DNA of 64,000 bases from Escarpia spicata (lineage: Eukaryota > Annelida > Polychaeta > Sabellida > Siboglinidae): positions 70,513,145 through 70,577,144 of the forward strand of contig OZ023205.1 of NCBI GenBank assembly GCA_963995525.1. Direction: 5' to 3'. The translations under genes and the position numbers were made by a program. Below the pieces are notes generated by a model that saw only the letters and a program-made list of their open reading frames with translations, was not told where the DNA came from and searched no databases. Positions 31,401 to 40,543 of this stretch are shown in pieces. The first letter of the stretch is position 1, and every line of letters begins with the position of its first letter.

Positions 31401-31458
31401 CTAGAAATATAGCATCTAGCCTAGGTAGTAACGGTACAAATCTAAAACTATTTTTTCT
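28443..31458. other. Long stretch without a recognised gene
   Basis: I found no domain on either strand. A segment at about 29690-30372 has LTR-like properties (TGTAAC start, AATAAATTC signal near 30291, GGTGTACA end) but no partner, primer-binding site or coding region. A CAGGGGCGGATCC motif near 30918 resembles a DNA-transposon end and is unpaired. The rest is unassigned. Confidence 0.4.
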
Positions 31459-33342
31459 TTGGAAATGGAGTTGTTTCATGAGGATTCATATTGGACAAAA
31501 CGTAGAAAAAAAATGCTATGGTTGCTTCACATCTTAATAATGTTCAGAATCTTGGAGAAATCGATTCTGATGCTAATCAATCGGAAACTGACGAAACTAG
31601 GCTTGATGTGCCTGCAAATTTTCATGATGATGGTTGTGAAGAGTTATCTTCGTCCTGTGATGAATTTGAGTGTTCTCTTAAAACGATCATTTCTGGCATA
31701 CCTGATGCCAATGAGCGTGAGCTAAATGTGGAAAATAATGATGATTTAGTTTACCAAATGTGCTCCAATGACATGAGTAGAGTTCATGGCTCCGTGATGG
31801 AGTCTGAATTTTCCCATGGCTCTGAGACTGAGTCTGAGTGTTTCAATAGTGAATCTGAGTCCGACATGTCCGATTCGGAGTTCAAGGATGAAAAATGTGC
31901 TGATATGTCTGCCAAATTAGGAGAAAGGGCAAATTAATTGAACATTTCTCACGTTGCTCTACAGCGACTTCTTTTACTTTTGCATCCAACTTTTCCAAAG
32001 TTGCCTAAAGATCCCAGAACACTTCTTAATACATTTAGGAGTTATGAAATCCAGAGTATCTCAGGTGGACTCTACCATCACTTTGGCATTGCTCAAGGTA
32101 TTTCACAGATATTGCCTTCCGAGTTGAAGAAAATGTCAGATTTGGATTGAATACATATCCAGGTGAATGTAGATTGCCTTCCGATTTTCAAAAATATGAA
32201 AGCACAGTTTTGGCCCATTTTAGGGAGAATTGTGAAGCCAGCAGCTTCTGACCCATTTATCATAGGTTTGTTCAGTGGAAATCAGAAGCCAGGTAGTATA
32301 GATGAATATCCGAATGATTTCATTGCTGAAGTGCAGCATATTGAGCAACATGGACTTGACATTGATGGTTTTGAGGAAAAACCTAGCATTCATTTGTCAT
32401 ATTTTATTTGTGACGCACCTGCACGCGCATTTGTTAAAAATGTCAAGGGTCACAACGCTTATTATGGTTGCGATAAGTGCACTCAGAAGGGTGTATGGCA
32501 AGAAAAGGTAACTTTTCCCGAGACAGATGCTCCTCTGCGCACTGATGTTGCATTTGATGAAATGGCTTATGCTAGTAATCATTGTATAGGAGGGAAACTA
32601 TCTCTACTCAGCAGGCTTTCACTTGGAATGGTCTCTCAATTTCCACAAGACCTCATGCATCTTGTCTTTCTTGGAGTGGCCAAACGCTTGATCCTAAATT
32701 GGCTGAGTGGCCCAGTTGTTAACAGGTGTCGTACTGGTGCTAATGCCATCAGTCGGATCTCTGAAAATCTTCTCTCTTGTCACCAATATCTTCCAAGGGA
32801 ATTTCCAAGAAAATGCAGATCATTGTCGGAAGTTGATAGGTGGAAGGCTACTGAATTCAGGCAGTTAATCATCTACAATGGTATTGTTGTTCTTAAAGGC
32901 GTCATATCGGAAGCTTTTTACAAGCATTTTTTTGCATATTTTTGTTGGTATCTACTGTTTGTCCAGTCCCTTACACTATGCCACACATTGTGAGTATGCT
33001 AATGATCAGCTTCTTATGTTTGTGCAACAGTGGGGAAAGTTGTATGGCTCTGACATTGTTTATAATGTCCATAGCTTGACTCACCTGGCAGCTGATGCAA
33101 TGATGTTCGGTCCACTTGATGATTTTAGTGCTTTTCCCTTTGAAAATGTTCTTTGTAAGCTTAAAAAGATGTTACAACATTTTCCCTATCACAGATTATT
33201 CGTAGGCTGTCAGAAATGCAAGGATGTAAAATTGTTTAAAAAAAAGAAAACATGGGGATTCCTTCCTGAAACCGCACACATTGGGACCTCTTCCATTAGA
33301 ATTGAAGGGATTCTACCAGTTCAAGGGAATGTGTTATGCTGA
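31459..33342 (+). pseudogene. tnp2/CACTA-like DDE transposase remnant
   Basis: Several adjoining frames make up a large transposase of the type found in metazoan CACTA (EnSpm, tnp2)-like elements. An acidic Ser-rich N-terminal part (31518-31937) is followed by a segment to 32150, then MNVDCLPIFKNMKAQFWPIL (first acidic residue), PFIIGLFSGNQKPGS, SYFICDAPARAFVKNVKGH, YYGCDKCTQKGVW (zinc knuckle-like), APLRTD, GMVSQFPQDLMHLVFLGVAK, SLSEVDRWKATEFRQLI and, after a frameshift near 32950, VYNVHSLTHLAADAM and FSAFPFENVLCKLKK (final Glu). At least two frame breaks show it is inactive. The superfamily assignment rests on motif order only. Confidence 0.6.
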
Positions 33343-33427
33343 TTTAATCACTCATGCAACATTCAGACATTCGGTTAGCACACCCACTCTCCTTTGTAAA
33401 CATGTCACGTTTTTGGTTAGTATTGTT

Positions 33428-33700
33428 AACAGTCCAGCAGTGGTAGATCATCGGACTTCAGAGCCAACGCTTTAAGGTCCCGCGTTCGAATCCGCCCCGG
33501 GGACCTGGCATCAATGTCCGCGGAGGTTTCTTTTGCGATGCAATCGTTATAGCAGTTATCATCCTTGGTTCGTAATTACCAGCCGGTGCTCGCAGGTTTC
33601 CTCCTGTAATAAACTAACAAGCTGCGAAAGAATCTTGATCTTGAAACCGGCTCTAGACATGCTGGTACTGACCAGCAAAAAATGAAATGTTCAAACGATT
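33428..33700 (+). repeat. tRNA-derived SINE
   Basis: The head has AGCAGTGGTAGATCATCGG (A-box-like) and GCGTTCGAATCC (B box). The body includes GCAGGTTTCCTCCTG and GAAAGAATCTTGATCTTGAA. A truncated relative of the body is at 51985-52075. Confidence 0.65.
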
Positions 33701-33819
33701 ACAGCATAGATGTTGCATCTACATCAGGCCCAAACTGTTGCTCTTGAAAATACAAGTGGCATAATTATTTTACCTTTTAATTATGTCAATATAATATTTA
33801 ACTTTGTGTCTGGACTAAG

Positions 33820-34017
33820 ATGAACGATGGCAGAATTGTAAATGGTCGTCGAGCTTGCGGACAATGGGCTGTTGGCTGTCATACCAGGTGGGACAAAGAT
33901 GGTACTTGTTGTGCTCTGTGGCCACCATATAAAGCCGATTCGTTGCGCCTGCGAAATGCAGCTAAACTCAAAGAAATCCCCATGGACACCTGGAATGCCT
34001 TTCCAATGAGGAGGATT
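33820..34017 (+). CDS. Exon of the second gene of the tnp2-like transposon
   Basis: An exon-like frame after a TAAG acceptor. It carries CALWPPYKADSLRLRNAA and ends WNAFPMRRI at a GTAAAA donor. The CxxWPPYK and W-x-FP-R pattern is familiar from companion proteins of tnp2-like metazoan transposons. It lies downstream of the transposase and 5' of the exon at 34704, so these are probably parts of one gene. Function and exact limits are inferred. Confidence 0.4.
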
Positions 34018-34703
34018 ATGTAAAAGACCTGTAGGTATCAATTTCGGAAATTATGAAAAAATGCATGTTTACATTACTTCATTGCTTTCTACGAGGTCTT
34101 GCTGATGCGATAGGGTTTTACAATTTACCTTCTGAAAAATGATAAATATAAATCAACCAAACCATAAATTGTTTTTAGTGATTGTGAGCCTCACTCCAAG
34201 TACCCCAAGAAAGAGTAACCACCATTTAAATGACTTCCATGGAGTTATAAATAGTGAGTTCTACTCCCATTGCTGCGGGAGTGATAATGAAAGGAAGGGA
34301 AGTAACTCGAGGGTACCCAAATGATTTTGTCACTTGTTGAAAATAACACGACATGCAGAGGGCGCTTCAGCAGTTCAGTGGGAATGTGTAGACTTTTCAA
34401 GCCAGGAGGTATGACGATGATTGGTTGGTGTATGCATAGCATTACAAACAAAGTTTATTATTGCCAGGGTGAATGACTTAGGTGCATTTGAGGTATTTGC
34501 TTTTCAAAATCAGATTTAGGCCAGCCTGAAATTATTGTAACACCACCAACTCGCTAAAATTAGTTTAAAACAATTAAATTCTTATCAATTTGCCAGGAAA
34601 TGTATCATACTCTGCCTGAAACTTGTTAAAACACACTTAGCACACAACCTTTACTCTGTAGGTCCCATGCAATGACATTGAATCTTAATTTTCAGCTTCC
34701 TAG

Positions 34704-34780
34704 GAGAAAGCCAACAATAAATGCAAAGCAGCAGAATTGACTTCAAACCTTGATAGTGCCTTAGATGGAAATGACAAGGA
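34704..34780 (+). CDS. Last exon of the tnp2-like companion gene, split by E2
   Basis: The exon begins after the acceptor TTTTCAGCTTCCTAG. Its frame (EKANNKCKAAELTSN onward) is open to the Polinton insertion point and, skipping 34781-51323, continues in frame from 51324 to a TAA at 51367-51369, ending in a basic SKRRKR tail. The open frame across the junction shows the insertion hit a coding exon of another transposon. Confidence 0.5.
34775..34780. repeat. E2 target-site duplication, left
   Basis: CAAGGA, repeated at 51318-51323. Six bases is the usual Polinton duplication length. Confidence 0.9.
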
Positions 34781-35037
34781 AGTAGTAATGAGGATAGGTG
34801 GAGGCTCGCCCCGCCCCTTTTTGACCTACTTTAGGCCTAACTCCATGCATAAAAAACGTCTTTATCTTTTTCGGGAACCTACTTATAAAAAAAAGATCAA
34901 AGGGTTTTGTGTAACCTGAGAGAAATCGGGAACCTACTTATAAAAAACGTGATTGATGGCCTGTCACTTTTGATTGATGATATTGAGGTGCCACCTAGCG
35001 ATTATCCCAGTGATTAGTTTAGCCCTAGCAATCAACG
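34781..35037 (+). repeat. E2 left terminal inverted repeat
   Basis: 257 bp, about 97% identical by eye to the reverse complement of 51061-51317. It contains two direct copies of TCGGGAACCTACTTATAAAA (34871 and 34926), and two further CTAGCGATCAAC words lie just inside its end. Confidence 0.93.
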
Positions 35038-35131
35038 TCCCACCCCCCTAGCGATCAACGACGTAGCGTCCCTAGCGATCAACCTCGTAAGCGATAATAT
35101 AACCGAGATAAAACCACTCATAGACGCCGGC

Positions 35132-35211
35132 GCCGGATTAGCTCTCCTGGGAGCGCGTTCGACTAGGGATCGCAAGATTCCGGGTCCGAATCCGTACGTC
35201 GGCACCTTTTT
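35132..35211 (+). ncRNA. tRNA-like Pol III unit upstream of the E2 NADAR gene
   Basis: A 75-base tRNA-like sequence with a D-arm (GCTC and GAGC), an A-box-like TTAGCTCTCCTGGGAG, a possible anticodon stem with one mismatch, a B-box-like GGGTCCGAATCC, and five paired acceptor bases (GCCGG with TCGGC). It is followed at once by TTTTT, a Pol III terminator. The T stem and lower acceptor stem pair badly and position 33 is not T, so it is not a normal tRNA. It could be a VA-RNA-like small RNA gene of the element, or a SINE head that landed there. No equivalent was found in E1. Confidence 0.4.
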
Positions 35212-35240
35212 AGATGCGCCATCTAGCGTCGGTGACGTTC

Positions 35241-35248
35241 TATATAAG
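35241..35248 (+). promoter_or_regulatory. TATA box of the E2 NADAR gene
   Basis: TATATAAG, 32 bases before the ATG at 35280. It corresponds to 1586-1592 in E1. Confidence 0.65.
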
Positions 35249-35279
35249 CGGTGTCGGTAGCGGGTTATCGGTAGTAGTC

Positions 35280-35732
35280 ATGTTGTCGTCGGAACCTATA
35301 AAGTTTGGCGGAACGCGCTCGTTCTTGTCGAATATGTACAAGTGCCGATTGACGGCGTACGGTCGGGTCTTCCGATCCGTCGAGCACGCCTATCAGTATA
35401 GGAAAGCGATGTTCAACGAAGACCTCGAATGCGCCGCATGTATCAAAAGAGCGCGATCGCCCTACGTAGCGAAACGACTCAGTCACGGAATACGAAAAAA
35501 GAGAACGGGAACCGAATGGAACGTCGTTAGGGTCGCTTGTATGAAGGGCCTGTCGATGAGTAAGTTCGGCGGGGAGTTGAAGGCCGACCTGTTGGCCACC
35601 GGGGACGCCGAATTGGTGGAGTGGGTACCAAGTAGGGAGGGTTTCTGGGGTACCAGGATCGGGGACGTTGCGGGGGAGAACAAGCTCGGTAAACTGTTGA
35701 TGGAGGTGCGCGACGCTTATAAAGACGCGTAA
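35280..35732 (+). CDS. NADAR-domain protein (YbiA-like), E2
   Basis: A 150-residue intact homologue of the E1 protein at 1625, with the same landmarks: FLSNMYKC, FRSVEHAYQYRKAMF, KKRTGTEWN, MSKFGGELKADLLATGDAEL, FWGTRIG and LGKLLMEVRD. The expected activity is on NAD or ADP-ribose-type substrates. ATG 35280 is selected because it follows the TATA box. The in-frame codons upstream to 35214 lie over the promoter. Conservation in two diverged copies argues for selection on the gene within this Polinton lineage. Confidence 0.85.
   Translation: MLSSEPIKFGGTRSFLSNMYKCRLTAYGRVFRSVEHAYQYRKAMFNEDLECAACIKRARSPYVAKRLSHGIRKKRTGTEWNVVRVACMKGLSMSKFGGELKADLLATGDAELVEWVPSREGFWGTRIGDVAGENKLGKLLMEVRDAYKDA
35718..35723 (+). 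promoter_or_regulatory. TATA box of the E2 ATPase gene
   Basis: TATAAA inside the end of the NADAR gene, 38 bases before the ATG at 35761. Confidence 0.5.
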
Positions 35733-35760
35733 AAAACCTCAGCCAGTATCAGTCGTGAAA

Positions 35761-36393
35761 ATGGGCGGACCGTTGTTGAAGCATCCGTTTACGTGTATAG
35801 TATCAGGGCCTACGGGATGCGGTAAGACGACGTTCGTCGACCGTCTGATACGACATGCTATGATCGATCCGCCGCCCGAAAAAATCCTGTGGTGTTACGG
35901 GCAGTGGCAGACCGCCTACGCGTCTATGTCTCCGGAAATAGAGTTCGTAGACGGCCTGCCGACTACGACGCATTTAGACGGTAAAAAGAGGACGCTTTTA
36001 GTACTCGACGACCTCATGGAGGAAGCCGATAGCGGGGTGACGGAACTATTTACTAAAAAAAGTCATCATTGTAATACGTCGGTCGTACAACTCCGACAGA
36101 ACATGTTTCCGAAAGGGAAAGAAAACCGCACAATCAGCCTGAACGCCCAATACTTAGCGCTATTCAAGAACCCCCGAGACGCTGGTCAAGTAGGTCACCT
36201 AGCGAAACAGATGTACCCGGGAAAGGTCAAGTACATGATAGAGGCTTTCAAAGACGCGACGTCAGCGGCGTACGGCTAACTCTTCGTCGATCTGAAACAG
36301 GAAACGGAAGAGTACATGCGCCTGCGTACGTGTATATTTCCGGACGACCCCCTTCAGTACGTCTACGTACGGAAGGGTGGTGGTCAACTATAA
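35761..36393 (+). pseudogene. DNA-packaging ATPase with nonsense codon, E2
   Basis: Homologue of E1 2125-2745, with Walker A GPTGCGKT and Walker B LLVLDD preserved. A TAA at 36277-36279 replaces the Tyr codon found in E1 after the AAYG segment. The same frame then reads on (LFVDLKQETEEYM, RTCIFPDDP) to TAA at 36391. It would lose the last 37 residues, including a conserved C-terminal segment. It is otherwise undamaged, so inactivation looks recent. Confidence 0.85.
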
Positions 36394-36429
36394 GTAGAGA
36401 GGGACGTCGCCGCGTACGCATTAGTCGGT

Positions 36430-37569
36430 ATGACGGGAAGACGAGCGGTGGTAGCGGCGAAGCGACGACCAAAGGCGGCGGCGACAACGGTCTCGGAGGA
36501 ACGCCTGAAGAGACACATTTTCGCCCTGCAGTTGATGGATAGACATAAGCGGAACATCGATCTGCGAAAAGCCGTTCTCGCCCACTCGGAGGTCGGTCTC
36601 ATATGTAGTCTGTGCGATTGCGCGTACAATATTCTGAGAGGGAACGTGAAGGTGTCGCCGAAGCAGAAACGCGTGTTGACGAAATACAGAGATCACCTGC
36701 GTGACCTGGTCAACAAACGAATTCCGGTGAAGCGGAAGCGAGCCATCTTGCAAACGGGGGCGGGTGGTTTTCTGACGGCCCTGCTAGCACCGTTAGCGAG
36801 TATCGTTCTCCTGCCACTACTCAAACAGATCATCGGGGGTTATTCGATGCAGTACGCGAAGAAGATGGCGTTGGTCGACCCGCGATTGGTGGAAAGTCTC
36901 CTTCAGCCACAGCAGCCGTCGAGCAGCACGCCCCGATCACGTGTACTGAGTAGCCTGGACAGCGATATGAAAGATATTCTAGAGCGATCGGATTTATCCG
37001 AACGCGATAAGGTGGTGTCGTACAATCAACTGCTGAGTCGCTACAACACTATAGAGGCGGCTCGAGCGGCGCAACCGGTACGCGTGTCGATGGTCAACGA
37101 CAGCGAGATACCACAGCCCGCGGTGGCGGCGCCATCGTTGGAGGCCGTAGAGCGCGAAATCGTAGCCAGCATGCCGAATACGCTGAAAGGGAAGGCGAGT
37201 CTACTTATCGCGAAAATGAAAGCCGATCCGTTGTGTCGATGGAACGACCGCGGCGAATTCGTGTACGACGGTAAAACGATCGCGGGGAGTAACATGGTCG
37301 ATCTAGTGAACGATCTCATGCGAACGAGAACGAAGACGACGCAGCCCCTAGGATGGCGAGCTTTCGGGTTGAGCATGAAGGGTATGAACATTCCTATGGA
37401 GTTCGTCGGCAACCCGCGCTATCGGGAGTACATGGAGCGACGGCGGCGGCAAAGAGAAGAGGAGTCGGAGGCGTCGGCGGCGGTCAGTTCAGCGGGGAAG
37501 GCGGCACGAAGACGACGTTCTAGAAAGAGACAAGGAGCGTTGGACGTCGTGACGTGGGAATCGATGTGA
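36430..37569 (+). CDS. Fused Polinton late protein, E2
   Basis: A 379-residue single frame that covers both E1 proteins 2786-3142 and 3147-3881. It starts with a basic tail, then ICSLCDCAYNILRGNV, the KQKRVLTKYRDHLRDL helix and the FLTALLAPLASIVLLPLL hydrophobic segment. It runs through GGYSMQYAKKMALVDPRLVE without a stop into CRWNDRGEFVYDG, GSNMVDLVNDLMRTR and IPMEFVGNPRYRE. The fusion has no stop or frameshift. It may be a real fusion in this copy, or the internal ATG (YSMQYAKK) may still be used. A TATAAG lies about 45 bases upstream. Confidence 0.65.
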   Translation: MTGRRAVVAAKRRPKAAATTVSEERLKRHIFALQLMDRHKRNIDLRKAVLAHSEVGLICSLCDCAYNILRGNVKVSPKQKRVLTKYRDHLRDLVNKRIPVKRKRAILQTGAGGFLTALLAPLASIVLLPLLKQIIGGYSMQYAKKMALVDPRLVESLLQPQQPSSSTPRSRVLSSLDSDMKDILERSDLSERDKVVSYNQLLSRYNTIEAARAAQPVRVSMVNDSEIPQPAVAAPSLEAVEREIVASMPNTLKGKASLLIAKMKADPLCRWNDRGEFVYDGKTIAGSNMVDLVNDLMRTRTKTTQPLGWRAFGLSMKGMNIPMEFVGNPRYREYMERRRRQREEESEASAAVSSAGKAARRRRSRKRQGALDVVTWESM

Positions 37570-37571
37570 CG

Positions 37572-37676
37572 ATGCCGCCGATACAACGAACGGTCGTCGT
37601 CGTCGGTCTCGTCATCACGGTTATCGCTCTCTATATAATATTCGTCGTTCATTGGTCGTCGTCGTCGTCGTCATGA
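37572..37676 (+). CDS. Tiny single-pass membrane protein, E2
   Basis: A 34-residue frame with a Val/Leu/Ile membrane segment (VVVVGLVITVIALYIIFVV) followed by HW and a Ser run. It starts two bases after the preceding stop, and its TGA overlaps the integrase ATG in an ATGA junction. E1 has the positional counterpart at 3883. The function is unknown. Confidence 0.5.
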   Translation: MPPIQRTVVVVGLVITVIALYIIFVVHWSSSSSS

Positions 37677-38782
37677 TGTCCGGGTGGAGTCGTCGTCGTC
37701 GTCCAAAACGAAACCTTAGACAACGAAACGACGACGACGATGAACTGAATGAACTCTACTTCGATCCAAAACGGGCGGGTAGTTACGGAGGCGTCGACGC
37801 GTTGCACCGGGCGTCAAAGGGGGGACGACGACGACCGGATGTCGAGAGGTGGCTAGCGGCGCAGGACACTTATACCCTACACAAACCGGTTAAAAGACGT
37901 TTCAAACGACGTTGCGTCATCGTGGGCGGTCAAAACCAGCAGTGGCAAGCCGATCTGGTCGACTTGACTAGGCTAAAAAAACACAACGACGGTATAACAT
38001 TCCTATTGACGGTCATCGACGTGTTTTCGAAGCGGGCGTGGTGCGTTCCGTTGAAGAGTAAGTCCGACGCGTCACTCGTCGCGGCCTTCGCGCGTTTGCT
38101 GAACGACGCGCAACAGCCGCCGAACGCGCTGCAGACCGATAAGGGGACCGAGTTTCTGAACCGACCCCTGCAAACGTTCCTAAAGAGTCACGGCGTTCAT
38201 CATTTCGTGACGCATAACGAGGAGACTAAAGCGAGCGTCGTGGAACGATTCAATCGGACTTTGAAAACGCGCATGTGGCGTTATTTTACGAAACACGAGA
38301 CGCTGCGCTACGTAGAGGCGTTACCGGATTTCGTGCATTCGTACATCAACGCTTATCATCGAAGCATCGGTAGGACGCCGGCGAGCGTCGACGCGATGAA
38401 TCAGGAGGACGTATGGCAACGCCTGTACGGCGGCGGCGGCGGGCGGAAAAAACCGAAACTTCGCGAAGGAGATCGCGTGCGTATCAGTAAGACGAGGGGT
38501 CAATTCAAAAAAGGATACATGCCTAACTGGAGCGAGGAGCTCTTCACCGTCGTAGAGGTGCATCCGTCCGAACCGCCCGTTTATCGCCTGAAGGACGACG
38601 CCGGGACACCGGTAGAGGGCGCCTTCTACGAACAGGAAATACAACGCGTAGTCGTTCCGAAGGACAAATTATATCGCGTGGAGGCGGTTCTGCGTGGAGG
38701 CGGTTCTGCAGCGGCGACGTCGTCGCGGCGGCGGGTCGGAGGCGCTCGTAAAATGGAGCGGTTACCCGGCCTCCTTCAATAG
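37673..38782 (+). CDS. Retroviral-type (rve) integrase, E2
   Basis: An intact 369-residue enzyme expected to join element ends to target DNA with a 6-bp stagger. The catalytic core has Asp94 in WQADLVD, Asp156 in TDKGTEF and Glu191 in SVVERFNR, with about 35 residues between the last two. The C-terminal part has KLREGDRVRIS, FKKGYMPNWSEELFTV and VYRLKDD with EGAFYEQEIQRVV, an SH3-like fold usual in Polinton integrases. A TATATAATA lies about 35 bases upstream. The first ATG at 37673 overlaps the tiny membrane gene. The ATG at 37676 is equally possible. Confidence 0.9.
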   Translation: MMSGWSRRRRPKRNLRQRNDDDDELNELYFDPKRAGSYGGVDALHRASKGGRRRPDVERWLAAQDTYTLHKPVKRRFKRRCVIVGGQNQQWQADLVDLTRLKKHNDGITFLLTVIDVFSKRAWCVPLKSKSDASLVAAFARLLNDAQQPPNALQTDKGTEFLNRPLQTFLKSHGVHHFVTHNEETKASVVERFNRTLKTRMWRYFTKHETLRYVEALPDFVHSYINAYHRSIGRTPASVDAMNQEDVWQRLYGGGGGRKKPKLREGDRVRISKTRGQFKKGYMPNWSEELFTVVEVHPSEPPVYRLKDDAGTPVEGAFYEQEIQRVVVPKDKLYRVEAVLRGGGSAAATSSRRRVGGARKMERLPGLLQ

Positions 38783-38900
38783 TTGGATTGACGCCGCGGC
38801 GCTCGTGGACCTATAATAGTGCGGCATGCGTTGGACGCGTCACGAGGAATGCTGGCGGCTGCACGAGTCATGCTTATGCAGGGGAACGTCGTTCCTCCCG

Positions 38901-38906
38901 TATAAG
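38901..38906 (+). promoter_or_regulatory. TATA box for the E2 membrane-protein gene
   Basis: TATAAG followed by GGCCCCTGCTG, 35 bases before the ATG at 38941. It matches 4647 in E1. Confidence 0.6.
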
Positions 38907-38940
38907 GGCCCCTGCTGTAGCCGCAGACCGCAGTGGCGCG

Positions 38941-39279
38941 ATGATGATGATCGACGAGGCGGCGAGGGACGAGCAGCCGACGAAGACTACCAACGAGGAC
39001 TCCGTCGACGCCGTCGAGAACGCCGACGACTCCACCGTCCACGGACCCGTTCCATGGCGGCTCTGCGGTAACGAATGCCCAAAGGACGAAATCGTATTCC
39101 TCTGTCAGGTCATCGTCCTGTACTTCGTCATCGCCGTTAGTATATACAATCTAACGAGGGGTCAAGGCGACTCCAACCTGTGGACGGCGCTGTTGAGCAG
39201 CTGCCTCGGTTACCTGCTCCCGAGTCCGTCTATGAGCGGCGGCGATCGACGACGACGAGACGATGGCGGTATCGTCTGA
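38941..39279 (+). CDS. Polinton small transmembrane protein, E2
   Basis: A 112-residue homologue of E1 4690-5043. An acidic Thr/Asp-rich head is followed by CPKDEIVFLCQVIVLYFVIA (membrane segment), the loop TRGQGDSNLWT and SSCLGYLLPSPS. An extra basic tail (GGDRRRRDD) overlaps the start of the minor capsid gene at 39263. Three ATGs in a row (38941, 38944, 38947) fit the TATA spacing. Confidence 0.68.
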   Translation: MMMIDEAARDEQPTKTTNEDSVDAVENADDSTVHGPVPWRLCGNECPKDEIVFLCQVIVLYFVIAVSIYNLTRGQGDSNLWTALLSSCLGYLLPSPSMSGGDRRRRDDGGIV

Positions 39280-40128
39280 CTTTTACCTGACGCTACCGAG
39301 CAACGCGTCTATGAAGCGGCACCCCGAAAATACGTTGACGCACTACATCACGACGCTGCCGCGACGTTTCGACCTGCCTGGCGGAGAATGGAAATGCGGA
39401 CTGGTGACGCTACAGTACCCGCACACATGGTACAACGTGAGAGAGGCGGACGCCACCTTCTACCTGTCGGCGCCACGAGGTGAGACGGGTCTTTTCACGA
39501 CCATGGACGGTAACGGGATTTACCGGCAGGGTACGATTACTCACGGTTTCTACAACAACGTTTACGTGCTACAGCGCGAGCTCAACGAGGCGCTAATGAA
39601 ATTGTGCACCGATAAGGTCAAGGTGCGTCTAGAGTACAGTGGCGTCTCTAACCGAATGACGCTGCGTATGTCGGCAGGTTTCGCCTTTACCCTACCTGAT
39701 ACGAGCCGTCTGAAGAGCTTGCTAGGTTTCCATAGAACGTTATCGTAAGTCCCCCGATGATGGGCCCCGAACCGGAAGTCGTCGTTATCGAGACGAGCCC
39801 CGCCGCGTACACGTTCGCGTACGAAGGTCGCAATACGGTGGATATGAAGGCGGGCGTCGACACCCTGTACGTGTACACGGATCTCGTGGAATCGCGTGTC
39901 GTCGGCGACGTGTACGCGCCGCTCCTTCGAAACATCGCCGTCTTCGGTACGAACGGTAGCGTTATTTCGGAAACGTTCGACCGCGTCCAATACGTGAAGC
40001 TGCTGCGGCATCAATTCGATACGATCGAGGTCGATATAAGAGACGATTGCGGTCAACCGATACCATTCGAACGGGGGAAGCTAGTGGCGACGCTTCACAT
40101 CAGACGCTGTAAATCGAGATTGTTTTAA
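39263..40128 (+). pseudogene. Minor capsid (penton-like) protein, frameshifted, E2
   Basis: Starts SSDFYLTLPSNASMKRHP and is open to 39748. A missing base near 39733 then shifts the frame, and the remainder (VIVSPPMMGPEP, DMKAGVDTLYVYTDL, ending LHIRRCKSRLF) is open to 40128. It preserves the region that is damaged in E1, and the two copies break at different places. Confidence 0.78.
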
Positions 40129-40133
40129 CCAAC

Positions 40134-40541
40134 ATGCCGAACCCGTACGAGGACTACTACGTTCGACAGGTCGGCGGTCAACTGCCGGTCTTCGTCGGCG
40201 GTCGGGGTCAACGAGGACACGGTCTGGGTAATATCTTCGGGAGCCTGTTTCGAAGCGTCATGCCGCTTTTTAAGAGAGGCGCCATGGCGTTGGGAAAACG
40301 CGCGCTCAAAACCGGCGTGCACGTGGCGCGGGACGACGTCGGCGGCGGCAATTTGAAAGCGTCGGTAAAACGACGCGCGAAGGAGGCCGGCGTCGATCTT
40401 CTCGACGGCCTATTGAAAGGGCCGGCGCCGAAGAAGAGGCGGTTGAAAAAAAGGCCGCCTATAAAGAAACCGCGTCGAACGGCGACCACCGTCAGTAGAC
40501 GGAAGAGAGGGCGTCGACCGGTCGATATATTCGACGCGTAA
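40134..40541 (+). CDS. Gly/Arg-rich Polinton virion-type protein, E2
   Basis: A 135-residue intact protein. It has YYVRQVGG, LPVFVGGRGQRGHGLGNIFG, LFRSVMPLFKRGAMALGKRA, a middle EAGVDLLDGLLKG helix, and a very basic tail (KKRRLKKRPP, RRKRGRRP) ending DIFDA. It is the full-length counterpart of the broken E1 gene. The basic tail fits DNA or capsid-interior binding, as for adenoviral core proteins, but this is inferred from composition. Confidence 0.68.
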   Translation: MPNPYEDYYVRQVGGQLPVFVGGRGQRGHGLGNIFGSLFRSVMPLFKRGAMALGKRALKTGVHVARDDVGGGNLKASVKRRAKEAGVDLLDGLLKGPAPKKRRLKKRPPIKKPRRTATTVSRRKRGRRPVDIFDA

Positions 40542-40543
40542 CG

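Noticed and set aside
35132..35206. A functional tRNA gene
   Set aside because: The T stem pairs only at two positions, the acceptor stem has two mismatches and position 33 is not T. Kept only as a tRNA-like unit.
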